NCBI RefSeq assembly: GCF_014145665.1
Contig: NZ_JACHTD010000007.1
Coordinates: forward strand, 116,771 to 180,770
Source of the DNA: Myroides sp. NP-2
GTDB taxonomy: Bacteria; Bacteroidota; Bacteroidia; Flavobacteriales; Flavobacteriaceae
DNA length: 64,000 nt
Direction of reading: 5' to 3'
Made by a program: the position numbers and the translations under genes. The notes under the pieces were generated by a model. That model was not told the DNA's origin and ran no database searches. It saw only the letters and a program-made list of their open reading frames with translations. Within the stretch, counting starts at the first letter, position 1; every line of letters begins with the position of its first letter. This document shows, piece after piece, positions 9,827 to 18,469 of this stretch.

Positions 9827-12800
9827 TTAAAATTCTACTTTTAGATTAAAACCATACGAAGCTGTGGAAGGCATTTGTCCTGTTTCCATACCAGGAACAA
9901 TTACGCTACCATTCATTGTTGCGGCTTCCGGATCGTAAATCGGAAAATCAGTAAACGTTTTTAAATCACGTCCGTATACCGTTAGGCTTAAGCCTTCTAG
10001 TCCCAAGCGCTTCAATTGTTTTTTAGTAAATGCATACGTTAGAGAGAGTTCTCTAATTTTCAAGAAAGAAGCGTCAAACGTATTAGACTCCACATTCTGA
10101 TATTCATAGTATTTTCTGTAGTAATTGTCTACACGTATAGGGGTTGTATTCGGTGCATAGCTACCATCTGACTGGAGCACAACACCTTCCCCGATTATTT
10201 CTCCTTGTTCACGTCCTTTGAGTGTATGCTTTAGCTGCCCTGCTTCTGTGGCTTTGTGATGGGTATGTGAGTATATTTTTCCTCCATAAGATCCGTCAAC
10301 CGTCACTCCAAAATGCCAATTTTTGTATTTGAATGTATTAACTAAACCTGCTTTCCATTTGGGCGCTACATCACCAATATACTCAGGATCATCACTTAGA
10401 ACAGGAACTCCATTATTATAAATGATTTGCCCTTCTGGGCTACGCATAAAATTGCGTCCATATAGAGCAGTCGTTGTTCCACCAACTCTAGCAATTAATC
10501 GGCCATTAACTACCGTAGCTAACACTTGTTCCTCCAAATTGTCTTTTAGTTCTAGTACTTCATTTTTATTCGTAGACCAGTTGGCAGAAACATTCCATGT
10601 AAAATCTCCGCTCTTAATTGGCGTACCATGTAAAACGAGTTCTAAACCTTTGTTCCTTACCTTTCCTGCATTGATCACTTGAGAACTAAACCCTTCTGCA
10701 ATATCCATTGGTAAGACCAATATTTGATTTTTAGTATCTGAATTGTAAAAAGTGACATCAAATCCCAAACGATTTTGAAGCATTTTCATTTCCAAACCTG
10801 TTTCCCAACTCGAAGTAATTTCTGGTTTCAAATCGGCATTGTACAGCGTACTTGGCATAGTTGCTGAACTTGGAAAATTACTTTGCGCATAATATTTCGA
10901 AATTTGATAAGGGTCGGTATCACTTCCTACTTTAGCAAAAGACACCCTATACTTTAAGTAATCTATTGTTGTGGGTAGGACAAACATATCCGACAGAATC
11001 GCACTTGCACTCACGGAAGGATAGAAATACGAATTATTTCCGCTAGGTAATGTACTAGACCAATCATTTCTAGCAGTAACGTCTAGGAATAAAAAGTTGT
11101 TATAACCAAATGTCATCATACCATAGAAGCTGTTTACTTTTTTCAACGCATCTGAGGTATTGACAATAGGATTATTTACACCATTGGAGAGCTTATAAAC
11201 TCCAGGAACTACTAGAGCATCTACCGAAGTTCTCAAGTTTCGATGTGTATATGACATGTGATTAGCTCCCGCCATCACTTGATAATCCAAGGCTTCTGAA
11301 ATCTTATCTCTATAAGTTAATAAGAAATCAGCATTAATTTCTCTACTTGATATATCTTGACGCGCATAGAAACCTTCTGCATGGCGTTTGCTCGAAAAAC
11401 CACGTTTTGTCTGTCTAAATTGTGTTAGATTATTGATAGCCAAACGTCCCATAAAATCTAACTTATCGGTCAATTTAATATCTGCTTTTACATTTCCGAT
11501 AAACTGATTACTGTCTAGTGTATTTTGATCTACGTTGGTAATAAAATAGGGATTACTCGACCATGGAGAAAAAGGATTTAATTGTTCTCTATCTTCTCTA
11601 CCTACTTTCCACGTGGGTTTATACCAATTAATATCCACATTAGGCAATAAGAACATCATGAAATAAGCCAAGGAACCGTTATTATATCCTAGAACAGGTA
11701 AATTATCACTCTTTCTGTTGTTGTAATTCATGACGGCGGATAATTTGATATGATCTGAAATCTGATAATTACCATTGAAGGACGCACCATATTTTTTATA
11801 GCCTGTATTAGGAACAATCCACTTGTTATCAGTATGTGAAATATTTAAACGCATGGAACCTTTGTCGTTTCCACCTTGAAAAGCAACCGCATTATTTATA
11901 GTAATTCCCGTATCAAAGAAGTCTTTTCTATTATTTTTATAAGGTCTCCACAAGGTGCGTTCAGCAGTTTGTCCCTGAGTTAATGGATCATACTGATAAA
12001 AGTATTGGTCTTGGAATCGCGGTCCCCAAGCCTCAGGATGGTTTCCTGTATCTGGTCCATCCGCAGAGTTTCCGAAAGAATAATAGGCCTCCCCATTTTT
12101 ATCGAAATACCCACCAGATCCTTGCCCGTATTCATACTGGTAATCAGGCCATTTATTGATAACATCAAAAGCGATTGAACTATTATAAGTGATTCCAAAT
12201 TTATCGTTTTTCTTTCCAGATTTAGTGGTGATAATCAATGCACCATTTGCCGCTCTTGATCCATACAAGGCCGCTGCCGTTGGTCCTTTTAGAACTGTTA
12301 CGCTTTCAATATCATCTTGGCTCAAATCAGAAATAGCGTTTCCATTATCTACGGGAGAGTCGTTACCAAATGCTGCACTGTTATAGCCATTTGAGTTAAT
12401 CTCCTGATCCATAGGCACACCATCAATTACAATCAATGCGTAGTTTTTACTGGCATCTAAAGAAGTATTCCCTCTCAATTGAATACGTTGAGAGTTAATA
12501 GGTCCCGTTCCTCCCGAAGCGATGTTTAACCCCGCAACTTTTCCTTTTAATCCACTAGACCAGTTATTTGCAACTGCTGTAGCTAATTTTTCCGCATTGA
12601 CTGTTTCTTGTGCATACCCTAGGCGCTTTTCTTCTCGTTTTATTCCCAAAGCTGTAACAATGACTTCATCTAAACTCGTTTGATCATCTTGTAAGATAAT
12701 ATTCATATTTTGCGCTGCTCGTACAATTTGAGTTTTGTACCCAATAAAGGAAATTTCTATGTCATCAACCCCCACGTTTGCCGTAATACTAAATGCCCCA

Positions 12801-13246
12801 TTAACATCTGTTGCAACTCCTTTATCAGTTCCCTTAATCGTTACAGTTGCTCCTGGTACAGTAAAGCCGTCCTTATCTTTCACCACTCCTTTAATTAATT
12901 GGTGGTTTTGTTGTTCTTTTACTGAGATTGTCGTACCCGATATCTGGTAGGTCAATCCATATTCATTAGAGACCTGATCTAACACATCGGTAATGTTTCG
13001 GTCTTTTACTGCAATAGCAATTTTCTTATTCGTTTTCAACACTTCGTCAGAGGCCATTACTGTGTAATTGGTTTGCTTTTTGACATCTTCAAAAACTTCT
13101 TCTATTGACAGCCCATCAGCATCCCCTGTTAGAAGTATAGCATTTTGCTGTGCGTAAATCCCCGTGCCGAACGTGCCACTCAACGTTAGGACACACATCC
13201 ATTTTTGATAGGATATATTCCTACTTTTAAATAATTTTAGATACAT
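9827..13246 (-). CDS. SusC/RagA TonB-dependent receptor with STN signalling domain
   Basis: This is a 1139-residue outer-membrane beta-barrel. After the signal peptide come an STN-like domain (about residues 35-110), a carboxypeptidase-D-like domain (IKGVVKDKDGFTVPGATVTIKG), a plug with the SusC hallmark (VTVLKGPTAAALYGSRAANGALIITTKSG) and the barrel, ending in F. The STN domain is the part known to contact FecR-type anti-sigma factors. Its presence fits the FecR and ECF sigma genes just upstream: substrate binding probably signals to switch on this locus. Energy comes from TonB/ExbBD, which are not encoded here. Confidence 0.95.
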   Translation of the reverse strand: MYLKLFKSRNISYQKWMCVLTLSGTFGTGIYAQQNAILLTGDADGLSIEEVFEDVKKQTNYTVMASDEVLKTNKKIAIAVKDRNITDVLDQVSNEYGLTYQISGTTISVKEQQNHQLIKGVVKDKDGFTVPGATVTIKGTDKGVATDVNGAFSITANVGVDDIEISFIGYKTQIVRAAQNMNIILQDDQTSLDEVIVTALGIKREEKRLGYAQETVNAEKLATAVANNWSSGLKGKVAGLNIASGGTGPINSQRIQLRGNTSLDASKNYALIVIDGVPMDQEINSNGYNSAAFGNDSPVDNGNAISDLSQDDIESVTVLKGPTAAALYGSRAANGALIITTKSGKKNDKFGITYNSSIAFDVINKWPDYQYEYGQGSGGYFDKNGEAYYSFGNSADGPDTGNHPEAWGPRFQDQYFYQYDPLTQGQTAERTLWRPYKNNRKDFFDTGITINNAVAFQGGNDKGSMRLNISHTDNKWIVPNTGYKKYGASFNGNYQISDHIKLSAVMNYNNRKSDNLPVLGYNNGSLAYFMMFLLPNVDINWYKPTWKVGREDREQLNPFSPWSSNPYFITNVDQNTLDSNQFIGNVKADIKLTDKLDFMGRLAINNLTQFRQTKRGFSSKRHAEGFYARQDISSREINADFLLTYRDKISEALDYQVMAGANHMSYTHRNLRTSVDALVVPGVYKLSNGVNNPIVNTSDALKKVNSFYGMMTFGYNNFLFLDVTARNDWSSTLPSGNNSYFYPSVSASAILSDMFVLPTTIDYLKYRVSFAKVGSDTDPYQISKYYAQSNFPSSATMPSTLYNADLKPEITSSWETGLEMKMLQNRLGFDVTFYNSDTKNQILVLPMDIAEGFSSQVINAGKVRNKGLELVLHGTPIKSGDFTWNVSANWSTNKNEVLELKDNLEEQVLATVVNGRLIARVGGTTTALYGRNFMRSPEGQIIYNNGVPVLSDDPEYIGDVAPKWKAGLVNTFKYKNWHFGVTVDGSYGGKIYSHTHHKATEAGQLKHTLKGREQGEIIGEGVVLQSDGSYAPNTTPIRVDNYYRKYYEYQNVESNTFDASFLKIRELSLTYAFTKKQLKRLGLEGLSLTVYGRDLKTFTDFPIYDPEAATMNGSVIVPGMETGQMPSTASYGFNLKVEF

Positions 13247-13336
13247 TTTATTATCTTTGGTTTTTGGTTAATCAATATTTTGTTGATACTTAAATAATCG
13301 ACCTGTTTATAGCTGCAACTATAGGCAGGTTTTTTT

Positions 13337-14269
13337 CTATTTTACGCTTATTTCAATGGTTCCATCTGTCTTTTGCACATGGTATATTCCATACAAAAAG
13401 TTCAAACTGTTTAATATTTCCTCTATGCTATTGTATTTAAAATCTCCAGATATGGTCAAGGTAGGTACTGCCTGTCCTTTCCACCTAATTTTGGTGTTTA
13501 ACCTTCTATTGAGCACATGAATAACCTCATGAATGTTTGCTTGTCTAAATTTTAAATTCCCCTTATGCCATTGATCTAAATCTTGTTTTTCCATCGCATA
13601 AGCTTTAAATTGTTGTTGATTGGTTAGAAAATCTACTTTTTCATTTGCATGTAGAATTACCTTCTTCGTTTCTTCGACATCACTCACCTGAACTTTTCCT
13701 TCGTGTACACTCACACTAATAGTTTCTCCTTTTACATCGTTAACATTAAACTTTGTCCCTAATACTTTTACATGTAAGTTTTCACTTTTTACTTGAAAAG
13801 ATTGCTTAAAATGCGTTCGTTTTACTTCAAAAAAAGCTTCGCCATTTAATTGAACAATACGTTGATTTTCTTCAAATTGAGCGGGATATTGTAATGAACT
13901 TCCTCCACTGAGATACACCAAAGTAGAATCACTCAGGTGAAAAACGATTTGCTCTCCTTTTTGGGCAGATTTCGTTATCCATTGAGGTTCTGGATGTGCA
14001 AAAACAAAAAAATACAATAGTCCAACTCCTGCCAAACAAGCGGCAAGTGCGGTATAGCGTAAGACTGCTGTTCTAAAAATAGCTGGTTTAGTTTGATGGG
14101 GTAGTGCGCGATGCAAACGAAGGTATAGCGATCTATCTCGTCTTGTTTCTTCTGCTGTAACTCCACCTACTTGCAGCGCATTAAAAAATTGATCCACTAT
14201 AGTTTCTTCCGTTGAGGAAGCTGTTCCTTTGTGGTACTTCAATAAAAGTGTTTTAAATTTTTTATACAT
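13337..14269 (-). CDS. FecR-family anti-sigma factor
   Basis: This 310-residue protein has a cytoplasmic N-terminus, one membrane segment near residues 70-92 (YTALAACLAGVGLLYFFVF) and a periplasmic FecR domain (QWITKSAQKGEQIVFHLSDSTLVYLSGGSSLQYP, then VLGTKFNVNDV), here described from separate motifs. The C-terminus carries the DUF4974-like segment seen in Bacteroidota FecR proteins. It should hold the ECF sigma factor inactive until the STN domain of the adjacent SusC signals. It lies 98 bases downstream of the sigma gene and 90 bases upstream of susC on the same strand. Confidence 0.93.
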   Translation of the reverse strand: MYKKFKTLLLKYHKGTASSTEETIVDQFFNALQVGGVTAEETRRDRSLYLRLHRALPHQTKPAIFRTAVLRYTALAACLAGVGLLYFFVFAHPEPQWITKSAQKGEQIVFHLSDSTLVYLSGGSSLQYPAQFEENQRIVQLNGEAFFEVKRTHFKQSFQVKSENLHVKVLGTKFNVNDVKGETISVSVHEGKVQVSDVEETKKVILHANEKVDFLTNQQQFKAYAMEKQDLDQWHKGNLKFRQANIHEVIHVLNRRLNTKIRWKGQAVPTLTISGDFKYNSIEEILNSLNFLYGIYHVQKTDGTIEISVK

Positions 14270-14367
14270 TATAGTCTTGTGATCTAATACTATAATGAAG
14301 TACGGGAAACACCCCCTTTCCCCTACGCCAAAAACAAGGCTTAACGATTAGATAAACTGCAAAACAA

Positions 14368-14922
14368 TTAGGTAATACTAAAGAGGGTTATCATCCATAT
14401 AGCCTCTGGGATATCCGCTATATAAGAGGTAGATTCTCTTAATAACTTTAGGGCTTTGTTGATTTGGTTTTCTACGGTACTCTCGGTAATCCCTAGATTA
14501 TGAGCAATATCCTTATAGGTGCGTTGCTCATAAAAACGCATTTTAAAAATCAACAAGCAACGATCGGGTAAAACGGCGGTTGCTGTTTTTTCGATTTCAT
14601 CCAATAAGAGGGTCTTAATATCTTCATCGGGTAGGTCTTCCAAATCCGGAACTAAACCGACAATTTTCTCTACCTGAACCGAATCAAAACGGCGATTGTA
14701 CAACGATTTGGCGCATTGATTTCGAATCGCCTGAAACAAATAAGCGCGCGGGTGTTCGACCTTGACTTGTCGATTCCAAAAATCGATAAAAACTTCTTGT
14801 ACGATATCTTCCGCGATGGCTTTTTCGCGTACCACATTATAGGCAAAACTGTATAATTCAGCCCAGTGTTTTTGAAAGATGTGATCAAAATCATTAGCAT
14901 GGCTTACCATGGGCATCTGCAT
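14368..14922 (-). CDS. ECF RNA polymerase sigma-70 factor
   Basis: This 184-residue protein has sigma region 2 (FDHIFQKHWAELYSFAYNVV and AEDIVQEVFIDFWNR) and region 4 (LPDRCLLIFKMRFYEQRTYKDIAHNLGITESTVENQINKAL, seen as separate motifs). It belongs to the Bacteroidota-type sigma factors paired with FecR. It begins the leftward locus and probably drives the SusC/SusD and phosphoesterase genes. The first Met codons (MQMPMVSH) are close together, so the start could be one or three codons later. A -7 type box lies at 14940-14947. Confidence 0.93.
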   Translation of the reverse strand: MQMPMVSHANDFDHIFQKHWAELYSFAYNVVREKAIAEDIVQEVFIDFWNRQVKVEHPRAYLFQAIRNQCAKSLYNRRFDSVQVEKIVGLVPDLEDLPDEDIKTLLLDEIEKTATAVLPDRCLLIFKMRFYEQRTYKDIAHNLGITESTVENQINKALKLLRESTSYIADIPEAIWMITLFSIT

Positions 14923-14939
14923 TTATGGATTGATGCAAG

Positions 14940-14947
14940 CAAATGTA
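14940..14947 (-). promoter_or_regulatory. Putative -7 box upstream of the ECF sigma gene
   Basis: TACATTTG on the minus strand matches the Bacteroidota consensus TAnnTTTG and lies 18 bases upstream of the sigma gene start. I do not see a well-spaced TTG -33 element. Confidence 0.4.
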
Positions 14948-15010
14948 GAGGTAAAGTATGCTTTTGGCTTTAATTCACTGTTAAGTTTTTTCTTTTATAT
15001 ACTACCGGAT

Positions 15011-15718
15011 CTACTCGTAGTATTCATAAGTAAAAGTCGTTTTACTCCACAGCTGATTGTTTTCATCGTAGACCCGTTTCTCAGCAATATTACCCTGAGA
15101 GTCAAAAACGGTATTTCGAAAGGTCAATACCCGAGTATCTCCATAGGGTTGCAGTGTTTTTTGTTCTAGTTGAACTTCATACCCCTGAGCATCGTATTGA
15201 TGGAGCGACTTTGTTTCTAGTTGAACTTCGCCATTTTCCTTATTCGAAATAAGTAAGTGTATCGAGCATACCTTATTTTGATTGGAAAAAGACAAGCGCA
15301 TGCTCCCTTTATTGTCGGGTTTATTAAAATAGGTATAGGTAAATTCGCACCTATTTGCTTTGGTCCATTCTTGTACAATATCCGTTGCCTTAGTTCCATC
15401 TGCATTTAGACTCATCGCATGGCGTTGATCGTTTTGGTATTCAAAATACTGAAGTTCACCTAATTTGGTATAATCTAAGGGCATCGCATCCCCTTCTGCT
15501 CGTGTTCCGCGATACACTATTTTATAGGTAAAAAATCCTCTTTCATCGAAATAAATCACTTCTTTTTTTGCTTCATTGCCATCCTGAGGCTGATCGATAC
15601 TCGTTAGCGTTTTGACTTTACCTTTCAAGTTTTCCACTTGCCAATCCGTCAAGGGCTGTGCAAAACAAGTGCTGATAAACATAATAAAGAATAGACAAAT
15701 ACCAAGGAGAGATTTCAT
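15011..15718 (-). CDS. Secreted protein with RHS/YD-like strand repeats, function unknown
   Basis: This 235-residue protein has a clear signal peptide (MKSLLGICLFFIMFISTCFA). The mature part is rich in short beta-strand motifs of the kind found in YD/RHS-like repeats, for example YFDERGFFTYK, YDAQGYEVQL, FDSQGNIAEKRVYDENN. I do not recognise a specific family. It lies next to the sigma gene but ends about 90 bases upstream of it and need not belong to that locus. No catalytic motif is visible. Confidence 0.75.
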   Translation of the reverse strand: MKSLLGICLFFIMFISTCFAQPLTDWQVENLKGKVKTLTSIDQPQDGNEAKKEVIYFDERGFFTYKIVYRGTRAEGDAMPLDYTKLGELQYFEYQNDQRHAMSLNADGTKATDIVQEWTKANRCEFTYTYFNKPDNKGSMRLSFSNQNKVCSIHLLISNKENGEVQLETKSLHQYDAQGYEVQLEQKTLQPYGDTRVLTFRNTVFDSQGNIAEKRVYDENNQLWSKTTFTYEYYE

Positions 15719-15948
15719 ACGCTACAAAATTAAAAAGGAAACGGAAGCCGTAAAAATACGTCTTTTTCCAACATAGTACACACACTAAAAGTAGGCCATT
15801 CGATTAATCAATTCGGATTATATTCAGATATCCATTAGGGAGTTGATTTTTATTTGAAGGAAAAACAGCACAGGTTTTAAGCAAAGTTGCTACATATTAC
15901 GATCTTGGCAATTGTTTTTTGAGGCATATACTCCCCAAACAGAAGCTG

Positions 15949-15956
15949 TATCTTTG
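15949..15956 (+). promoter_or_regulatory. Putative -7 box for the EamA transporter
   Basis: TATCTTTG matches TAnnTTTG and lies 34 bases upstream of the ATG at 15991. It argues against the upstream TTG at 15919 being the start codon, since that would place the promoter inside the gene. Confidence 0.5.
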
Positions 15957-15990
15957 CGCGGAATTTTTAATACGTAAACTAATATTTAAA

Positions 15991-16893
15991 ATGAAAAACC
16001 TAAAAGGAGTTTTATTCGCATTGATTTCCTCGGGTACATTTGGTTTGGTTCCGCTGTTTTCGCTGCCACTACTTGTACCGAGCTTGCGACCTGAAGGAGT
16101 GGCGGCTATCGGCATACCGACCATTTTGTTCTATCGCTTTTTGTTTTCATCTGCTACCATGGGAGCAGTTTGTCTCTACAAAAAAACAAGTTTAAAAGTT
16201 TCTATTAAGGATTTAGCAGTCGTCTTTTTCTTGGCTTTACTCTATGCCGCAACCGCCAAGTTTTTGGTCGACTCATATGAATACATTGCTAGTGGATTGG
16301 CGACAACCGTTCACTTTTTATATCCCCTTTTTGTCAGTATCATTATGATTGTTTTCTTCAAGGAAAAAAAATCAATGGTCTTGCTCATTGCTTCTCTTCT
16401 CTCTCTTTTGGGCGTTGGAATGATGTGTTGGCATGGAGAAGCATCTCCAGCCTTATTCAGCGGGTTGATTTTATCTGCCTTAACTATCTTCACCTATGGG
16501 CTTTATATTGTAGGATTGAACAAATCGAGAATTTCCAATATGAACTTCGATTCCCTAACGTTTTACGTTTTGCTGATGGGCTGTTTGATTTTCCTTTTTT
16601 ATGCCGTACTCACCACGGGAATAGAACCTATTTCTTTGAGAGCAGATTGGGTGAATTTAATTCTATTGGGCGTCTTCGCTACGTTTATCTCTGATTTGTG
16701 CTTGGTCTTGGCTGTGAAACACGCAGGTTCAACAATTACCTCTATTTTAGGGTCTATGGAACCTGTTGTCGCTGTTTTAATCGGCACGCTGTTCTTTGGA
16801 GAATTCTTTAATTGGATGGCTGCACTAGGCTTGTTCTTTGTGTTGCTATCCGTCACCTTGGTAATTGTCTTTAGTAAACAGAAGGAAACATAA
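15991..16893 (+). CDS. EamA/DMT-family inner-membrane transporter
   Basis: This 300-residue protein has about ten predicted membrane segments and the two-fold EamA repeat. The second repeat ends with ILGSMEPVVAVLIGTLFFGE, a typical DMT signature. The start is set at ATG 15991, because an in-frame TTG 24 codons upstream precedes the promoter box. Members export amino acids, sugars or other small metabolites; the substrate is unknown. It is followed directly by a strong terminator shared with the convergent gene. Confidence 0.9.
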   Translation: MKNLKGVLFALISSGTFGLVPLFSLPLLVPSLRPEGVAAIGIPTILFYRFLFSSATMGAVCLYKKTSLKVSIKDLAVVFFLALLYAATAKFLVDSYEYIASGLATTVHFLYPLFVSIIMIVFFKEKKSMVLLIASLLSLLGVGMMCWHGEASPALFSGLILSALTIFTYGLYIVGLNKSRISNMNFDSLTFYVLLMGCLIFLFYAVLTTGIEPISLRADWVNLILLGVFATFISDLCLVLAVKHAGSTITSILGSMEPVVAVLIGTLFFGEFFNWMAALGLFFVLLSVTLVIVFSKQKET

Positions 16894-16897
16894 AATA

Positions 16898-16931
16898 AAA
16901 AAAGTCTTTGGTCAATGACCAAAGACTTTTT
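16898..16931. terminator. Bidirectional terminator
   Basis: A nearly perfect palindrome centred at 16915 (AAAGTCTTTGGT paired with ACCAAAGACTTT) has A and T runs on both sides. It separates the rightward EamA gene from the leftward HugZ-like gene. Confidence 0.88.
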
Positions 16932-16952
16932 TATTTCAACACTAAGTGTACA

Positions 16953-17501
16953 TTATTTTTTTACATCTACGTTATGCTGACCATGGGCACCATGTCTGTG
17001 CTCAATCACTTGTAAATTCTCATCTACAAAATAAGCGCTTCCGAATCCATTTACATAAGATCCTTTGATTGGCTTTAAATTGAACATGATAAAGTCCTCT
17101 AAATTTCCTAAAACCTCGATTACTTTTCCATGTCTCTCTCTTAAATCAACCATCGCTTGGTCGTATAACGGATTCTCTTTTGCGATTAATTCCGCTTCTG
17201 TTTCAATTGTTAAACGGTGTCTAGCGTATAATTGTTTTGATGAACTCTCATCTTCTACAAACATAAAAGATACTTTTTTGCGATCTCTTAAGTTCTTTGT
17301 ATGCTTCGCCATGAAAGATACCAAAACTTGAAACTCATTCCCAACTCTCGAATACGGAGCTGTACTTACTAGTGGTGAACCGTCTTCATTGATTGAAGCA
17401 ATCATCACTGATTTGCACTCGTTAATTAGTTCTTCAACTTTAGGCGCTTTTGGCTTTACTTTATGCTGATCGAAGTTTGGGTTAAGTGTATCTGTACTCA
17501 T
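16953..17501 (-). CDS. HugZ/HutZ-like heme-binding protein (pyridoxamine oxidase fold)
   Basis: This 182-residue protein has the split-barrel pyridoxamine 5'-phosphate oxidase fold. The segment ASINEDGSPLVSTAPY starts the barrel, and GSYVNGFGSAYFV matches the GFG-x-A motif of HugZ/HutZ heme-utilisation proteins. The C-terminus is His-rich (HRHGAHGQHN), the place where HutZ-type proteins supply heme ligands. The likely role is heme binding or heme breakdown for iron acquisition. No heme receptor gene is adjacent, so the function rests on the sequence alone. Confidence 0.8.
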   Translation of the reverse strand: MSTDTLNPNFDQHKVKPKAPKVEELINECKSVMIASINEDGSPLVSTAPYSRVGNEFQVLVSFMAKHTKNLRDRKKVSFMFVEDESSSKQLYARHRLTIETEAELIAKENPLYDQAMVDLRERHGKVIEVLGNLEDFIMFNLKPIKGSYVNGFGSAYFVDENLQVIEHRHGAHGQHNVDVKK

Positions 17502-17564
17502 TGTAATTGTATTTATATTGTCGGGCTAAGATACGAAATTATTTAAACTAAATAAGAATAATAA

Positions 17565-17765
17565 TCAATCCGTTTCTTCTAAAATAAACAACTCTTCTAC
17601 CCTAACCTTCAATATTCGCGCGAGTTTCAAAGCTAAAATTGTAGAGGGCACGTATCGGTTTGACTCAATCGAATGAATGGTCTGTCTAGATACTTGAATA
17701 GCATCTGCTAAGTCTTGTTGGGTCAAATAGCAACGTAGGCGCTCCTCCTTTACCTTATTCGTCAT
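17565..17765 (-). CDS. Small XRE-type transcriptional regulator
   Basis: This 66-residue protein is little more than a helix-turn-helix (LTQQDLADAIQVSRQTIHSIESNRYVPS, seen as adjoining motifs). It is the compact YozG-like type that is usually paired with a membrane protein. Its start overlaps the end of the upstream membrane-protein gene by 11 bases, so the two are translated from one message. It probably represses its own promoter through the palindromes at 18187-18226. Confidence 0.9.
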   Translation of the reverse strand: MTNKVKEERLRCYLTQQDLADAIQVSRQTIHSIESNRYVPSTILALKLARILKVRVEELFILEETD

Positions 17766-18159
17766 CTAAACTTCGTTTTAATTTTTGATACTGTGCTTCG
17801 AAAATAAAATTAACAAAAATCATTCCTTCTAAGATACGTCCTGCAGCTCCCTTGTCTTGCATTTCCCCTGGATCAACAATATCCCAGATTGCAGTAACAA
17901 ATATACCAATAATCATATAGAGAATCCCACCAGCCATTCCCTTTAATCGCATATCGACAAACATCTCATCGTCAATTTTGCGTCGCGTGAAAAAATAGAT
18001 AAACAAACTTAAATTAAACATGTTAATTGATATCGCCTTGGCCTGAACGCGATACTCACCTATGTGATCTTTTAATGCAAAACTCAATACAATAGACAAC
18101 AAGATAAGACCTAAGGCAATCCATCTAAAATAACGAGGGAATAACGGAAATTGTTTCAT
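17755..18159 (-). CDS. Small integral membrane protein paired with the XRE regulator
   Basis: This 134-residue protein has about four hydrophobic segments (IALGLILLSIVLSFAL; ISINMFNLSLFIYFF; MAGGILYMIIGIFVTAIW; and a final segment near AGRILEGMIFVNFIF). No enzymatic motif is visible. Small membrane proteins cotranscribed with compact XRE regulators are common in Firmicutes and Bacteroidota and have no settled function. It starts at 18159, 24 bases from the -7 box at 18183-18190. Confidence 0.8.
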   Translation of the reverse strand: MKQFPLFPRYFRWIALGLILLSIVLSFALKDHIGEYRVQAKAISINMFNLSLFIYFFTRRKIDDEMFVDMRLKGMAGGILYMIIGIFVTAIWDIVDPGEMQDKGAAGRILEGMIFVNFIFEAQYQKLKRSLDDE

Positions 18160-18182
18160 TAGTTAGTAGTTATTAGTTAGCA

Positions 18183-18226
18183 CAAATGTAAAGCACGCTT
18201 TACAATATTGCAAAGTAAACTTTACA
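18183..18226 (-). promoter_or_regulatory. Promoter with two palindromic operators
   Basis: On the minus strand TTTG (18211-18214), 20 bases, then TACATTTG (18183-18190) gives a well-formed Bacteroidota promoter. It is overlaid by two 18-bp palindromes, TGTAAAGC-AC-GCTTTACA (18187-18204) and TGCAAAGT-AA-ACTTTACA (18209-18226), whose centres are 22 bp apart, about two helical turns. This suggests cooperative dimer binding and autorepression by the XRE protein. Confidence 0.7.
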
Positions 18227-18408
18227 TTTTTTAACTAATTATTTTTTTCGCTTTACGAAATAAATATAGTTCTACATACAAACAGAAAAGAAACTGTCTA
18301 ATAAGCTGCTCTAAAACTACTACAACATTGAAGCAATGGTGAATCATCCGATTCTTGTACAAATTGTGTCTCCTTATTTCAGAACGGGGCAAAAAGTCTA
18401 GTTTTATA

Positions 18409-18453
18409 CAAGACAAAAGAGGGTGACCTCTTGGGACACCCTCTTTTGTCTTG
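18409..18453 (-). terminator. Long perfect hairpin after the retropepsin-like gene
   Basis: A 17-bp perfect stem (CAAGACAAAAGAGGGTG) with an 11-base loop lies 17 bases past the stop of the leftward gene. A clean T run is missing, so it may work as a terminator or as an mRNA 3' stabiliser. Confidence 0.6.
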
Positions 18454-18469
18454 AATGGATTTTAATTTC

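Larger units (their letters stand above)
18160..18469. other. Intergenic stretch of about 310 bases
   Basis: It holds the operator region at its left end and a long hairpin at its right end (both listed separately). A 61-codon reading frame on the minus strand inside it has no recognisable features and I do not count it as a gene. Confidence 0.6.

Noticed and set aside
18231..18416. A 61-residue leftward frame
   Set aside because: No recognisable features, overlaps a hairpin region, no promoter.
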